From contig CANRKN010000001.1 in NCBI GenBank assembly GCA_947631215.1, forward strand, positions 1 to 64,000: a stretch of DNA of 64,000 bases. The letters run 5' to 3'. A program made the position numbers and the translations under genes. A model generated the notes under the pieces. That model was not told where the DNA came from. It did not search any database and saw only the letters and a program-made list of their open reading frames with translations. Numbering within the stretch: position 1 is the stretch's first letter; each line of letters opens with the position of its first letter. This stretch comes from an uncultured Oscillospiraceae bacterium (GTDB lineage: Bacteria > Bacillota_A > Clostridia > Oscillospirales > Oscillospiraceae). Shown piece after piece: positions 34,568-44,195 of the stretch.

Positions 34568-35986
34568 TCAGGCGCTTTTTTGCTGTCCGCCGCTCTCCTT
34601 GAAGGTGTAGAATATCTGCACTCTCTCGTTGGTGATGACGATCCGGCTCACGCAGTCCCGGATCATGGTCTGCTTCTGCAGGTCGGTCAGATAGGGCCAT
34701 GTCTCCGCGATGCCGGCCACCTGGTCCCGGATGAGGGCCAGCCGTCGGGCGCTGGCCTGGTCCTCTTTCTCCTGCTCATACTGAGCCTGGAGAGTGACCA
34801 GAGCCTGCTTGGTGTCCTCGATGACCTTGAGGAGCGTATCGTCCGTTCCCTCGGCGTACAGGGTATAGAGCCGCTCCAGTTTGTTCTCCGTCTGGCGGAT
34901 GCGGTTTTTCAGCTCTGCCACCGGGTCGATGACCGCCAGGGCGTCGGTTTCCTTGCCGGACCGCATATCGGCGGAGATGTTGAACAGGTCGCCCAGGACG
35001 GTGCTCTCGATCTGGTGGGACCAGACCGGCTCATAGGCGCAATCCGGGTCCCTGACCATGTGGGCCTTGGCTGGGTCGTGGGAGTAGCAGACCAGCTTGA
35101 AGCCCGCCTTGCCCCACTTCTGATACCGGAGCCGTCCGCCGCAGCAGCCGCAGTAGATGAGCCCGGTGAGCAGGTGGGAGGCCTTGACGGGGGCGTGGGC
35201 AACGGAGCGTTCATGCATCTTCCGCACGGCCAGATTATAGGTATCCTCGCTGAGGATAGCCTCGTGGCAGCCAGGAAACTCCTGGCCCTTGTAGGTCACC
35301 AAGCCCAGATAGCATCGGCGCCCCAGCACGTTCGACACCAGCCGCTCGTGCAGCAGCCCCAGGATACCGGCGATCTTTCTGGTGGAGTAGCCCTGGATGT
35401 AGAGATCGTATATCCTGCGGACGGTCTCCGCGTCCTGGTTGGGCACCAGGATGCCCTGCTGCTGGTCGTAGTCGTAGCCGAAGGGGACGTTGCCCCCGCC
35501 CCGCCAGAGGCCCTGCTTGACCCGCTCCAGCATCCCCATCCGGGTGCGGAGGTAGATGTTCTCACGCTCCAGCTGGGCGAAAACGGAGAGGATGCCGATC
35601 ATGGCCCGGCCGAAGGGCGTCGTGGTGTCGAAGTTTTCGTTGATGGACACGAAGCCCACCTCGTTGGGCAGGAACACGTCCTCAATGAGATAGAGGGTGT
35701 CCTTCTGGCTTCGGGACAGACGGTCCAGCTTGTAGACCGCCACGTTCTCCAGCCTGCCGGCCTGGGCGTCGGCGATGAGCCGCTGGATCTCCGGCCGGTT
35801 CAGATTGCTGCCGCTGTATCCGCCGTCCACATAGAGGTCGAACCGCTTCCAGCCCTTTACGGCGCAGTAGGCCTCCAGCTTCTCGGTCTGGGCGGGGATG
35901 CTGTAGCCCTCCTCCGCCTGGGCGTCGGTGGACACACGGATATACAGGGCGCAGATCTTTTCCTCGTTGGGGTTATTGCTGTTCAT
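34568..35986 (-). CDS. Large serine recombinase of the sigG element
   Basis: A 472-residue site-specific recombinase of the resolvase/integrase large serine family, close in length and layout to SpoIVCA/CisA. The catalytic Ser is residue 19 in ALYIRVSTDAQ. VYKLDRLSRSQKD supplies catalytic arginines, and NENFDTTTPFGRAMIGI and QLERENIYLRTRMGM belong to the catalytic domain. A recombinase domain begins at VPFGYDYD (about residue 165), followed by a zinc ribbon (YCGCCGGRLRY with two more Cys) and a Glu/Lys-rich coiled coil at about residues 365-410. It should integrate and, with a directionality factor, excise the element at GGTGCC. AAAGGAG precedes the start. Confidence 0.93.
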   Translation of the reverse strand: MNSNNPNEEKICALYIRVSTDAQAEEGYSIPAQTEKLEAYCAVKGWKRFDLYVDGGYSGSNLNRPEIQRLIADAQAGRLENVAVYKLDRLSRSQKDTLYLIEDVFLPNEVGFVSINENFDTTTPFGRAMIGILSVFAQLERENIYLRTRMGMLERVKQGLWRGGGNVPFGYDYDQQQGILVPNQDAETVRRIYDLYIQGYSTRKIAGILGLLHERLVSNVLGRRCYLGLVTYKGQEFPGCHEAILSEDTYNLAVRKMHERSVAHAPVKASHLLTGLIYCGCCGGRLRYQKWGKAGFKLVCYSHDPAKAHMVRDPDCAYEPVWSHQIESTVLGDLFNISADMRSGKETDALAVIDPVAELKNRIRQTENKLERLYTLYAEGTDDTLLKVIEDTKQALVTLQAQYEQEKEDQASARRLALIRDQVAGIAETWPYLTDLQKQTMIRDCVSRIVITNERVQIFYTFKESGGQQKSA

Positions 35987-36030
35987 AACACTCCTTTCCT
36001 CGATGATCGAACTCCACCAAGTTCATACCC

Positions 36031-36059
36031 AGTATAATTCCGGCAAATGCCAAATGCAA
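36031..36059 (-). promoter_or_regulatory. Vegetative-type promoter of the recombinase
   Basis: On the minus strand, -35 TTGCAT (36054-36059), 17 bases, -10 TATACT (36031-36036). It looks SigA-type rather than SigE, SigF or SigG-type, so recombinase supply may not be limited to sporulation. Confidence 0.65.
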
Positions 36060-36067
36060 ATGTGCAA

Positions 36068-36107
36068 AGCAGGTAAATGGTGGAGGGAAAGGAAGATTTA
36101 ACCTGCT
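36068..36107 (-). terminator. Hairpin between small ORF and recombinase
   Basis: Arms AGCAGGTAAAT and ATTTAACCTGCT (one bulged base). It overlaps the stop codon of the upstream small gene and separates it from the recombinase promoter. Confidence 0.45.
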
Positions 36108-36271
36108 ATGGGAGATGTTTCCTGCTGAGGCTCGTCTTTGGGCGGCTGCGGCTGGGCCTGGACCGCCCGGGACTGCACCTCGCGGATGAGTTGGATGACG
36201 CCCTCGTTGGCGACCTTCATGGGCGGGATCGCGCTGACGGGCTGTTCGTTTATGAATCTGATGACTTCCAT
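36098..36271 (-). CDS. Small protein upstream of the recombinase
   Basis: A 57-residue protein starting MEVIRFINEQPVSAIPP and ending in a Gln/Pro-rich tail (QAQPQPPKDEPQQE). GAGG lies 7 bases before the ATG at 36271. No family is recognised. Its place just upstream of the large serine recombinase makes it a candidate directionality factor, since such factors are small, poorly conserved and encoded nearby. That is inference from position only. Confidence 0.5.
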   Translation of the reverse strand: MEVIRFINEQPVSAIPPMKVANEGVIQLIREVQSRAVQAQPQPPKDEPQQETSPIAG

Positions 36272-36936
36272 GGCGGGCCTCACAAGCGGCAAAAATGGGG
36301 ACTGCTGGTGAAATCATAGCCACGGAAGGTGTTTTTTAGTAAGGGCGGCGTTTTCATGGTGCCGCGCCTCCTTCCTGGTCCCATGAAAGCCCAAAGCGGG
36401 CTTTCATGGGGGTTATAGGAACATTCACCGGACGGTCGGCGGCTTGCCGGCTCCACGGGCGTCTCACCCCCGCGTGGTTCTCACGCGGCCGCCCCCATTG
36501 CCTGAGACGGGTCTGGGCTTGCCAAGCGAAGAGGGCCGCCGACTGTGGCTGGACGGGAGTATCATTGTCCCCATTGCCTGTCATCGCCGCGCCGGGTGCC
36601 GTCCGGCGCTCTCAGCGGGCCGTCTGTCGCTCTCTGCCGATGGCTGGTCATGGCGCGGCCGCTGAAGTGGCTTATGCTCATCGCAATAACAATGGGAATG
36701 TGTCTGTTGAATGGGCTATTCGGTTGTCATGGCAGCCCCGCACGGTTCGCGCACCCGCCGGGGTTCTCTTTGGCATGAACTAATTGTAGCATGAGGAAAT
36801 AGCCTTGGGCGGTCAGGATTGGCAAGGTTTTTGGTTGGTTTTCCGACCAAAATGACTTATTTCATAAAACCATGCTGGTCGGTCGTCTGTCTCTCGCGCT
36901 AGCGATCGTGCTGTTTCTGGTAATAACCGTAGCGTG
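36272..36936. other. Gene-free stretch with a perfect palindrome
   Basis: About 660 bases without a supportable gene. It holds a perfect hairpin at 36381-36409 (CCATGAAAGCCC and GGGCTTTCATGG around AAAGC) and a GC-rich middle. A possible 42-residue hydrophobic ORF at 36650 has no ribosome-binding site. The composition shifts to AT-rich toward hsdR. Confidence 0.5.
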
Positions 36937-36964
36937 AAAAACTCGGCCCGCTTGGGCCGAGTTT
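36937..36964. terminator. Terminator after hsdR
   Basis: Perfect 12-bp stem AAAACTCGGCCC and GGGCCGAGTTTT with a GCTT loop; A and T runs on both sides make it work in either direction. It lies past the end of the minus-strand restriction operon. Confidence 0.85.
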
Positions 36965-37042
36965 TCTTAATTTCGGGTGAGATGAAGACAATTTGTCTTA
37001 ATTCTATAAACTATGGAAATAGACAATACACTTACCCATTGC

Positions 37043-40000
37043 TTAATTATTCTCTTCGAAATTTTCGACTTGCTCCATGACTTTGCGGAAAACCTCAGGG
37101 CTGTACTGGGGCGGGTAGCCATTTTTGATGAGGCAAACCTTAATGTCAAATTTCAGTTGATCCCGGATGATTTGATTGTTGAGCCAGTCTGCGAACGACG
37201 ATTTGGTGTCGATTATTTCCTTGATCTTTTTTGCCAGAGACTTGCATTTCTCGTTGACGGTGACACCGTTTACGACCTTGTCTTCGCCATATTCGAAGTT
37301 GTACTGATCTCGCAGCGCCATCAAAATGTCATAAAATGCCTTCTCCTCAAAGGTCAATCCGACTTTGCGGAAGCTTTCCCGGTCGGCCTGCATCTCTTTG
37401 AGAATCTGCAATGCCTGCTCTGTGGCGTTCTTTATGATCTCATCGGCGGTCTGCTCCTGTGCAACTCCGGCTTCTTCAGCGGTGAGGTGCTTGCGCCGCT
37501 CATGGTATTGTTTGATAGTGTCCTCAAGCATTTCCTGAAACTTCTTGGCCGCTATCTGATTAACTTTTCCGTATTCCCTGATCTGCTTGCGAAGCATCTT
37601 GACCAGCAGTTCCAATTTGGACGCAGGCATTTTCACATCGGACAGCTTTTCATAATACTCCGGGCTGAAAATGTCCTCCTGCTCACCATTTTCGAGAATG
37701 CTTTCTACCTCGTTATACTTTAATGCCTCTTCGACCATTTTTGCTACATTGCGATTCATGGTCTCGGTGTCAATTTCGCTGGTGCCGCTCATCTTGCGGA
37801 CGAACCCGGCAATTGCCATAAAGCACTGTGCGAGAGAAGATTCTTCCTCGCTCAGTTCCCCGGAGGGCTGGCAGATATCATAGGCGGCGCGCATTCTCTT
37901 GACGGTATTCAGAAAATATGTCTTGAAGGATACCTTCTGAACGCGTTTTCCATCTTCGCTTTCTTCATTCATCGCCTGCGCAGAGATGAATACATATTCC
38001 GCCGCCTTTGCCAGAAGCCTGTACCGTTCTGCCGGGTCACCGTTCGGGTCAAGAAACGGAGCTAAGTCGTACCCTGTAAAGAGGTCCTTCAAGATCTGCA
38101 GCTTTTCCCGGAACACATCGGTCGCAAGCTCAATATCGTCGGCGGTGGGGGCGATGGAATTGTCCCCGCCATATATTTTCAGAGCTTCGCGCATATTGTC
38201 GCGGATGCCGATGTAATCAACGATCAGGCCGTGGTCCTTTCCAGGATATTTTCGATTCACGCGGCTTATGGTCTGGATCAGCATATGCTTTTTCAGGGGC
38301 TTGTCGTTGTACATGTAGGTGAGGGAAGGAACGTCAAACCCGGTGATCCACATATCCACAACGATGGCTATGCAGAAATTGGACTTATCCTGTTTGAATG
38401 CGGCGGCGAGATCGCTGGAACGTTTATCGTTCTTCAAACCGCCGAGATAATTGTACATATCCGGGTTGTCGTTTTTGCCCACGCTTGCCACCAGGGCCAT
38501 AAACGGCATTGGGGTCAATTCCCGCAATTCTTCCTCTGCTGGCTTTACCCCGTCGGGGGCTTTCTTTTCTACGAACCACTCCGGATAGAGTGCTTGAAAC
38601 TTTTTCAGCAAATCAAAGGCGATCTTCCTGTTTGAGCAGACGACCATGGCTTTCTGGACCCTATCTGGATCGTTGGCGCAGGAGGAAACATAGTGGTCAT
38701 GGATGTCGACTGCAAGACGCTCCAGCCGGGACGGCTCTCCCAAAATGACCTCCATGGAGCTCATGGCCTTCTTGCTTGCCTCGATGTCCTCTTCTGTCGC
38801 GCCGTCATCCGCGCACTGTTTGTAATAATCCTCGATTTGTCTGACCTTTTCCTGATCCAGCAGCACTTTGGCTATGCGCGGGTGATACTTTATGCGCACG
38901 GTGATCCCGTCGGCAACGGCCTGATCCATCGTATATCGGTCGATCTCGTCGCCAAAGGTCTGGTATGTCTCGTCGATGGGTGTGCCAGTGAAGCCGACGA
39001 AGGTCGCATGAGGGAACGCCTCACGCAGAACTTTTGCGTATGGCTTGGACACCAGAGCTTGCATATTTTTGTCCGCGTCTTTGGTAAATTTGATCCTTCG
39101 TGCGTGGTCAAGCTGTGTCCTGTGAGCCTCGTCGGAGAAGCAGATAATGTCCGCCCGGTCGTTGATCAGACCGATCTTATCCTCTTTTCTGTCACAAAAC
39201 TTCTGGATCGTGCAGATATAAAAACCTCCTGTCCCTCTGGCTCGAAGCTCGGTCCTGAGGTGGTTGCGGTCCTTGACAACGCTGACTTCGCCCAGGCTCA
39301 AAAATTCTGTGCTCTTTGTGAAAAGCTTTGCCCCTTGTGTCTGGAGGTCATCCCGGTCGACGATCATGACAACGGTCGGCGAACCCATTCCCGGCACATC
39401 TTTGCACCGCAAGGCGAGCTGGCGAGCAAGAAATGCCATGGTATAGGTCTTGCCGCATCCGGTGGCACCGAAATATGTGCCGCCCTTGCCGCTCTTGGCA
39501 ATGACCGACTTCACGATGCTCTGCTTCAACAGCCGCACAGCAAAAAACTGCGGATACCGACACACGATCTCCCGTTTTTCTTGGTCATACTCGCTGTCCT
39601 GAAAATATATGTAATCCCGAAATATCTCCAGGAAACGGCTGGGGCTGTATACGCCCTTTATCATCGTTTGTACTTCGTCAAAGGGAAGGGAAGAGACCTT
39701 GTCTCCCTCGTTCACACGCCGCCATGCATAGAAGTGCTCATAGGGGGTGTGAACAGTTCCGAGGCGCGTTTTAACGCCGTCAGAAATACAGGCGAGGGGA
39801 CAGTATTGCAGCAGGTGGGGAATATCCCGCCAGTAGCGGCCGTTGATCTGCTCCCAGGCGGTATATATCGTGGCTTTGGGATCAGAGGGGTTCTTCAGTT
39901 CGATCACGCACAGAGGCATTCCGTTGACGAACAGGAGAATATCCGGCCGGCGGGTCTGCTTTTGTCCGTTGTTGGTGTACTCAACTGTGAACTGATTGAC

Positions 40001-40372
40001 GGCGCGGAAAAGATTATTTTCCGGGTGTTCAAAGTCGATCAGCGCGACCATCCTGGCCAGACCGCTCTGGGGCATGAACTGAAGTCCGTTGACCATCCAG
40101 CCGTAGACCTTGTGAAGCGTTGCGAAGGGGCTGTCCGCGCCGACGAGCCTGACCGTATCCATAATCTGGCGAATGTCCTCCGCCGTCAGGTCGGAATTGG
40201 TCTTGCACAGGAACTGCTCCATATCGTCCAAATACAGAACATCCCTTTGGGAACTGCGGGGGATACTGCCGCCGGGCAGGTACTGCCAGCCTTCCTCCTC
40301 CAGATAGGACAGGAAGGCATACTCGAATTCCCACTCGCAGTAGCGGCCATTGTAGTTCTGTAGTTTCGACAT
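37043..40372 (-). CDS. hsdR: Type I restriction enzyme, R subunit
   Basis: HsdR, 1109 residues, the translocating and cleaving subunit of a type I restriction enzyme. The N-terminal nuclease has a PD-ExK layout (RRPDILLFVNGMPLCVIELKNP, near residue 145-165). Walker A is GATGCGKTYTMAF near residue 305, and the DEAD-type motif is FSDEAHRTQ near residue 415. GFTGTPIDE, WITGFDVPSLTYMYNDKPL and TISRVNRKYPGKD are further helicase motifs. The C-terminal half is helical and should bind the methylase core. The gene is intact. It is last in the operon hsdM-hsdS-orf314-hsdR. Confidence 0.96.
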   Translation of the reverse strand: MSKLQNYNGRYCEWEFEYAFLSYLEEEGWQYLPGGSIPRSSQRDVLYLDDMEQFLCKTNSDLTAEDIRQIMDTVRLVGADSPFATLHKVYGWMVNGLQFMPQSGLARMVALIDFEHPENNLFRAVNQFTVEYTNNGQKQTRRPDILLFVNGMPLCVIELKNPSDPKATIYTAWEQINGRYWRDIPHLLQYCPLACISDGVKTRLGTVHTPYEHFYAWRRVNEGDKVSSLPFDEVQTMIKGVYSPSRFLEIFRDYIYFQDSEYDQEKREIVCRYPQFFAVRLLKQSIVKSVIAKSGKGGTYFGATGCGKTYTMAFLARQLALRCKDVPGMGSPTVVMIVDRDDLQTQGAKLFTKSTEFLSLGEVSVVKDRNHLRTELRARGTGGFYICTIQKFCDRKEDKIGLINDRADIICFSDEAHRTQLDHARRIKFTKDADKNMQALVSKPYAKVLREAFPHATFVGFTGTPIDETYQTFGDEIDRYTMDQAVADGITVRIKYHPRIAKVLLDQEKVRQIEDYYKQCADDGATEEDIEASKKAMSSMEVILGEPSRLERLAVDIHDHYVSSCANDPDRVQKAMVVCSNRKIAFDLLKKFQALYPEWFVEKKAPDGVKPAEEELRELTPMPFMALVASVGKNDNPDMYNYLGGLKNDKRSSDLAAAFKQDKSNFCIAIVVDMWITGFDVPSLTYMYNDKPLKKHMLIQTISRVNRKYPGKDHGLIVDYIGIRDNMREALKIYGGDNSIAPTADDIELATDVFREKLQILKDLFTGYDLAPFLDPNGDPAERYRLLAKAAEYVFISAQAMNEESEDGKRVQKVSFKTYFLNTVKRMRAAYDICQPSGELSEEESSLAQCFMAIAGFVRKMSGTSEIDTETMNRNVAKMVEEALKYNEVESILENGEQEDIFSPEYYEKLSDVKMPASKLELLVKMLRKQIREYGKVNQIAAKKFQEMLEDTIKQYHERRKHLTAEEAGVAQEQTADEIIKNATEQALQILKEMQADRESFRKVGLTFEEKAFYDILMALRDQYNFEYGEDKVVNGVTVNEKCKSLAKKIKEIIDTKSSFADWLNNQIIRDQLKFDIKVCLIKNGYPPQYSPEVFRKVMEQVENFEENN

Positions 40373-40400
40373 GGCTTTGATCCTCCGGCGTCACAAGAGA

Positions 40401-41345
40401 TCAAGAATTGTCATTAGTTGAGTTTTGTTTTAAGTAAAGGATTGCTGTGGCAATCAAGGAGAGACATCGATTAAAGAAATAGTCATAATGTCGAATATCT
40501 ACAATATCAATCTTATTGGTCTCGTGATGACGAATCCGAAAACTATTCCCGATAGTAGTTAATGCGCGGAATTCTGCATCAAACAAATCCATATATTCAG
40601 GTACGCCGCCGGACATATCATCAATAATCTGGGCTGCGGACCCCTTCTTGTCCAAATTTTGGTAATACGTTTTCAACCGTTCAAAAGCATCCCATATTTT
40701 TTCTACAGCATATTTTTGATCATCTGGATGTGGGGACGTATGTTTTTGGATAGCAGTTGTTAATAGTTCTTTAATACCATTTTCGTCGATTTTAGCTATA
40801 TTATCTGCAATTTTATCTGACAGGACAGAAACTTCCTCAATGCGCTCAACCTCCAGGTTTGCTGTTAAGTGATATAGCAATCCTGTCTTTTGAAAAATAT
40901 CGTTGATTTCTTCCACGAACGTTTGCGCAATGTTATTGGTGGAGCCAAAGATTAGGTGATTATGCCGAAAGAAGCTGTGATAATTCCTCGACTTTATATC
41001 CCGGACGTTTTGCGCGACAAACTCAATCAAATCAAAGAGCGCATATTGGTCGTACTTATCGCTTGTTTCCTCATGCCCAAATACGTTATGTGTAGACCGT
41101 GGTTTAGCAATGCTACCGGAACGTCTGAACAGCGCGGGAATTTCAAATTGCATATTTTCATTGAATTTCTCATAGTCCATGCCACAGCAGCCACACCCAT
41201 CTGGACATTCTTCAGGATACTTCCAAGCCAGGTATTCAAAATACTCTGAGCAACAGTCATACAGGAGCGAATATGTTGTTATAGTTATCACATCGGTTTT
41301 TTCTATTGGCGTACGCATCCCGTGCCGTTCAGTATATAAACTCAT
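40401..41345 (-). CDS. Unknown protein inside the type I RM operon
   Basis: A 314-residue AT-rich gene between hsdS and hsdR. It overlaps the hsdS end by 17 bases, and GGAGGAA sits 8 bases before its ATG, so it is coupled to hsdS. A Cys cluster near residue 46 (CPDGCGCCGMD) may bind zinc. The C-terminal helical half includes IGNSFRIRHHETNKIDI followed by a hydrophobic helix ending in ILYL. I recall similar Arg/His segments in abortive-infection-type proteins but cannot assign a family. It may be an accessory anti-phage or regulatory subunit. Confidence 0.8.
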   Translation of the reverse strand: MSLYTERHGMRTPIEKTDVITITTYSLLYDCCSEYFEYLAWKYPEECPDGCGCCGMDYEKFNENMQFEIPALFRRSGSIAKPRSTHNVFGHEETSDKYDQYALFDLIEFVAQNVRDIKSRNYHSFFRHNHLIFGSTNNIAQTFVEEINDIFQKTGLLYHLTANLEVERIEEVSVLSDKIADNIAKIDENGIKELLTTAIQKHTSPHPDDQKYAVEKIWDAFERLKTYYQNLDKKGSAAQIIDDMSGGVPEYMDLFDAEFRALTTIGNSFRIRHHETNKIDIVDIRHYDYFFNRCLSLIATAILYLKQNSTNDNS

Positions 41346-42441
41346 CTGATTGTTCCTCCAACGATCCCTTGATCAGAATTGGACAGATATTTTTAAGCCT
41401 TGCTTTGAGGTTGTTATTAATCTCACGACGGGTTATGTATGTATCATATATCTCTACAATCGCTTTCTGCTCTGGCAGCGGCGGCACAGGTATTTCAATT
41501 TCATAGAATCTGGGCAGATCAAGATTTGTCCTGATACTGGCGTCGCTCATGAACCACCCGCGGCGGTCACTCTCTTTCCGTAAAAACCACATCATTATGT
41601 ATTCAGGAAGGACCTCTTCATCAATGACCTGCATCACAGAATAGGCGGGTGAAATGATAGCGGGTTCGTTGTCAGTATAGAGCGCTATCCTTATGCACTC
41701 ATCCCGACCGGTCTGCATCCCCGAATAAGCGAACTGTCCCTTTTTGACTACCTTGTATTTCTTCAGATCAACATCGGTCATATTTGCTACGGATGGCATG
41801 AATTGTTTGTCTATGTTAATTCCTTGGACGTTGGAAACCGCACCACTGTCATTTTGTGTGTTGATTTCCTGAAAAACTTGTCCCAACGGCTTTGTGGGAG
41901 AGGAATTCTTTTGTCTATCCAACAAAATGTCAAAGGCCAATTTCAAATCGTCTAGCCCACATTCATAGCTCTGTTGGTTAGCTAGTATTGCATCATAAAT
42001 ATCGACATATTTTCGCTGCGTTGTTATACTTGGAAGTTGAATCTCGAATTCTGACAACGCCGGAACGCGAAAATAATTTCTTGCGGAGCCTACCGCTTCA
42101 AACCAGCATTTCCTGGCAAACTCCTCCCGCTTAATAAATAAATTCAGATACTCGGGCAAAACAATGTCTTTCCTTGTGATATAGAATATTTCATATAATG
42201 ATGAACACATTGCTTTATCAAATGTGTTATTGAAAGCAATAGAGTTTAGCTCCATCCTGGCTGGGTTAAAAACAAAGTCATTCCTGTAAAAAATGTTATA
42301 TATTGAAGTGTCTGCATCAACTTGCTTAGGAGGGATGAAACCATCTTGAGAAACTCCACATATTGGCAGCAGTTCATTACCGGAATATTTTTCTCTTCTC
42401 TGCTTTATTAAGTCTCCAAATCTAAATTTAGTCAATGCCAT
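41329..42441 (-). CDS. hsdS: Type I restriction enzyme, specificity subunit
   Basis: HsdS, 370 residues, with two target-recognition domains. The first covers about residues 1-130 and ends with VPALSEFEIQLPSITTQRKYVDIYDAI, and the second ends with IEIPVPPLPEQKAIVEIYDTYI; these two conserved helical spacers are the HsdS hallmark. It directs HsdM and HsdR to a split DNA sequence. Its start overlaps the hsdM end by 14 bases. The recognition domains look intact, and the DNA target cannot be read from sequence alone. Confidence 0.93.
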   Translation of the reverse strand: MALTKFRFGDLIKQRREKYSGNELLPICGVSQDGFIPPKQVDADTSIYNIFYRNDFVFNPARMELNSIAFNNTFDKAMCSSLYEIFYITRKDIVLPEYLNLFIKREEFARKCWFEAVGSARNYFRVPALSEFEIQLPSITTQRKYVDIYDAILANQQSYECGLDDLKLAFDILLDRQKNSSPTKPLGQVFQEINTQNDSGAVSNVQGINIDKQFMPSVANMTDVDLKKYKVVKKGQFAYSGMQTGRDECIRIALYTDNEPAIISPAYSVMQVIDEEVLPEYIMMWFLRKESDRRGWFMSDASIRTNLDLPRFYEIEIPVPPLPEQKAIVEIYDTYITRREINNNLKARLKNICPILIKGSLEEQSDEFIY

Positions 42442-44035
42442 AGCCTATCCCCTTAAACGCTTCTTCGAGCATCTTTTGCGACTGCTTTTCGGCGGCCATG
42501 ATGGCTTTCACCTCTTCTTGGATACGTGCCATTTCTTTCGGAAAGTCGATATCCAAGTCGTGATCGACAAACTCGATATACTTGCTGGGCACAAGGGACC
42601 AACCGTTTTTCTCGATCTCGTCTATACCCACGCTGCGGTAAAGCTCCGGCACCTCATATTTCGTGCCGTCAGTTCCTTCACTCTGCCAGGTGTGATAGAT
42701 GTCCGCTGCTCTCTGGATCTGCTCGGTGATCAAACGCACTTTCTTCTTGTTTTCACCCTTTACCGGATTTTCCGTCCAGGTACGCAGATCCATGAAGAGA
42801 AACTCATGCTCGCGGTCGCGCAGATTTCTCCCGTGATAGGAGCCGCCTTTTTTATTCTGATTCAGTATCCAGAGCGTAACGCTGATGTCTGTCGTGATAA
42901 AGAGTTCCCGTGGAAGGATAATAATGGCTTCGACCTTGTCCTTTTGTATAAGTTTCTTCCGTATCTCCAATGTGTCGCTGTCGCCCAAAGCGCCGTTTGC
43001 CAGAAGGAAGCCGGCAACGCCGTCGAGAGGCTTCAAATGCGAGAGGATGTGCAATATCCAAGCATAGTTGGCATTGCTCTCCGGCGGCGTCGTATAATCC
43101 GCCCAGCGGGGATCGTACTTTAGGTTTTCATTATACCAGCCTTTCAGATTGAAAGGCGGATTGGCCATGATGTAATTGAAATACAGCCCCCTGTGAAGGT
43201 CGTGGGTAAAGGAAGAATCGCTCATCTCGCCCAGGTTGTGGCTGATGTTGCGCAGGACCAGATTCATCTTGGCCAGCCGATAGGTCGCTGGCTCTTTCTC
43301 CTGGCCGTACACATTGATGCGGCTGATGTCGCCACGTTTTTCCCGGACGAGTTCTGCGCTCTGAATGAACATGCCGCCTGAGCCGCAGCAGGGGTCATAC
43401 AGCGTCCCGTCATAGGGTTCGATCATGGCGGCGATCAGCTGGACCACGTCATGGGGCGTGTAGTACTCGCCCTCTTCCTTCGTCGCGTTTACGGCAAACT
43501 CTTTCAGGAAGTATTCATATACGCGGCCGATCAGGTCTTTTTCCTCGCCGAACGCCTTGTGACTGATCTTATTGACCTCGTCGACGATTTTTTTAATGTC
43601 GTTCGGGGCAAGGTTCCGCGTGGTAAACGTCCCCTCCACAAAACATCCCTTTAGTTTGTCATTGCTGGCAGCCATGCTGTGCAGGGCGGTATCCAGCGCC
43701 ACATTGAGGTCCGGCGCAGGCGTGTTGATGATCGTTGGAGACCAGCGGGCTTCTATTGGCAGGTTGTACGTTCCATCCGTAAAGGTCGGGTCATCAAAAA
43801 ACGCCGCTTTGATCTCCTCGTCCTCGGGGTCAAGGCCCTGGGCAATCAGGTCTTGCTTGAGCCGTTCAATGCCGTCCTCGAATTTTTCTCCGATGAAACG
43901 CAGAAAAACAAGCGTGAGCATCATGTCGCGCTTTTCAAAGAATGAACCGGAATTGCGCGCCTGACGCAGAATATCACGGCATTTGAACAGGATGGCATCC
44001 AAATTCATTTTTCCTTCTGTCTTTTTCTTTGCCAT
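42428..44035 (-). CDS. hsdM: Type I restriction enzyme, adenine methylase subunit
   Basis: HsdM, 535 residues, an N6-adenine methyltransferase. The N-terminal helical domain covers about residues 8-160. The AdoMet site is LYDPCCGSGGMFI near residue 217, and the catalytic motif IV is ANPPFNLKGW near residue 295. It protects host DNA and forms the M2S core. It is the first gene of the minus-strand operon, with GGAAGG upstream of its ATG and a promoter about 140 bases further upstream. Confidence 0.96.
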   Translation of the reverse strand: MAKKKTEGKMNLDAILFKCRDILRQARNSGSFFEKRDMMLTLVFLRFIGEKFEDGIERLKQDLIAQGLDPEDEEIKAAFFDDPTFTDGTYNLPIEARWSPTIINTPAPDLNVALDTALHSMAASNDKLKGCFVEGTFTTRNLAPNDIKKIVDEVNKISHKAFGEEKDLIGRVYEYFLKEFAVNATKEEGEYYTPHDVVQLIAAMIEPYDGTLYDPCCGSGGMFIQSAELVREKRGDISRINVYGQEKEPATYRLAKMNLVLRNISHNLGEMSDSSFTHDLHRGLYFNYIMANPPFNLKGWYNENLKYDPRWADYTTPPESNANYAWILHILSHLKPLDGVAGFLLANGALGDSDTLEIRKKLIQKDKVEAIIILPRELFITTDISVTLWILNQNKKGGSYHGRNLRDREHEFLFMDLRTWTENPVKGENKKKVRLITEQIQRAADIYHTWQSEGTDGTKYEVPELYRSVGIDEIEKNGWSLVPSKYIEFVDHDLDIDFPKEMARIQEEVKAIMAAEKQSQKMLEEAFKGIGYGID

Positions 44036-44158
44036 CGGAATTGACCTTCCATTTCTGTTTTTCAGACTGCCCGGCTGGAACGCTGGGGTAGAGGGTATAT
44101 CCTACTTATATATCATGTTGCGCGGTTCCGGTGTTGGCCGTGAGCGTGACTGACATAT

Positions 44159-44195
44159 TGTGGTATAATAACGATTTTGCCACTATTATACCACA
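44159..44195. promoter_or_regulatory. Perfect 12-bp inverted repeat spanning the hsdM promoter
   Basis: Arms TGTGGTATAATA (44159-44170) and TATTATACCACA (44184-44195), 13-base spacer. On the minus strand the second arm supplies a -10 TATAAT (44185-44190), 17 bases from TTGTGA (44208-44213), a good hsdM promoter. The symmetry suggests an operator controlling restriction gene expression. Confidence 0.7.

Noticed and set aside
36545..36778. Possible small membrane peptide in the gap before hsdR
   Set aside because: A 42-residue hydrophobic peptide could start at 36650, but there is no ribosome-binding site, promoter or family support.
37013..37723. 236-codon plus-strand frame opposite the end of hsdR
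   Set aside because: Shadow of hsdR; hsdR reads intact to its stop at 37043 with a terminator behind it.
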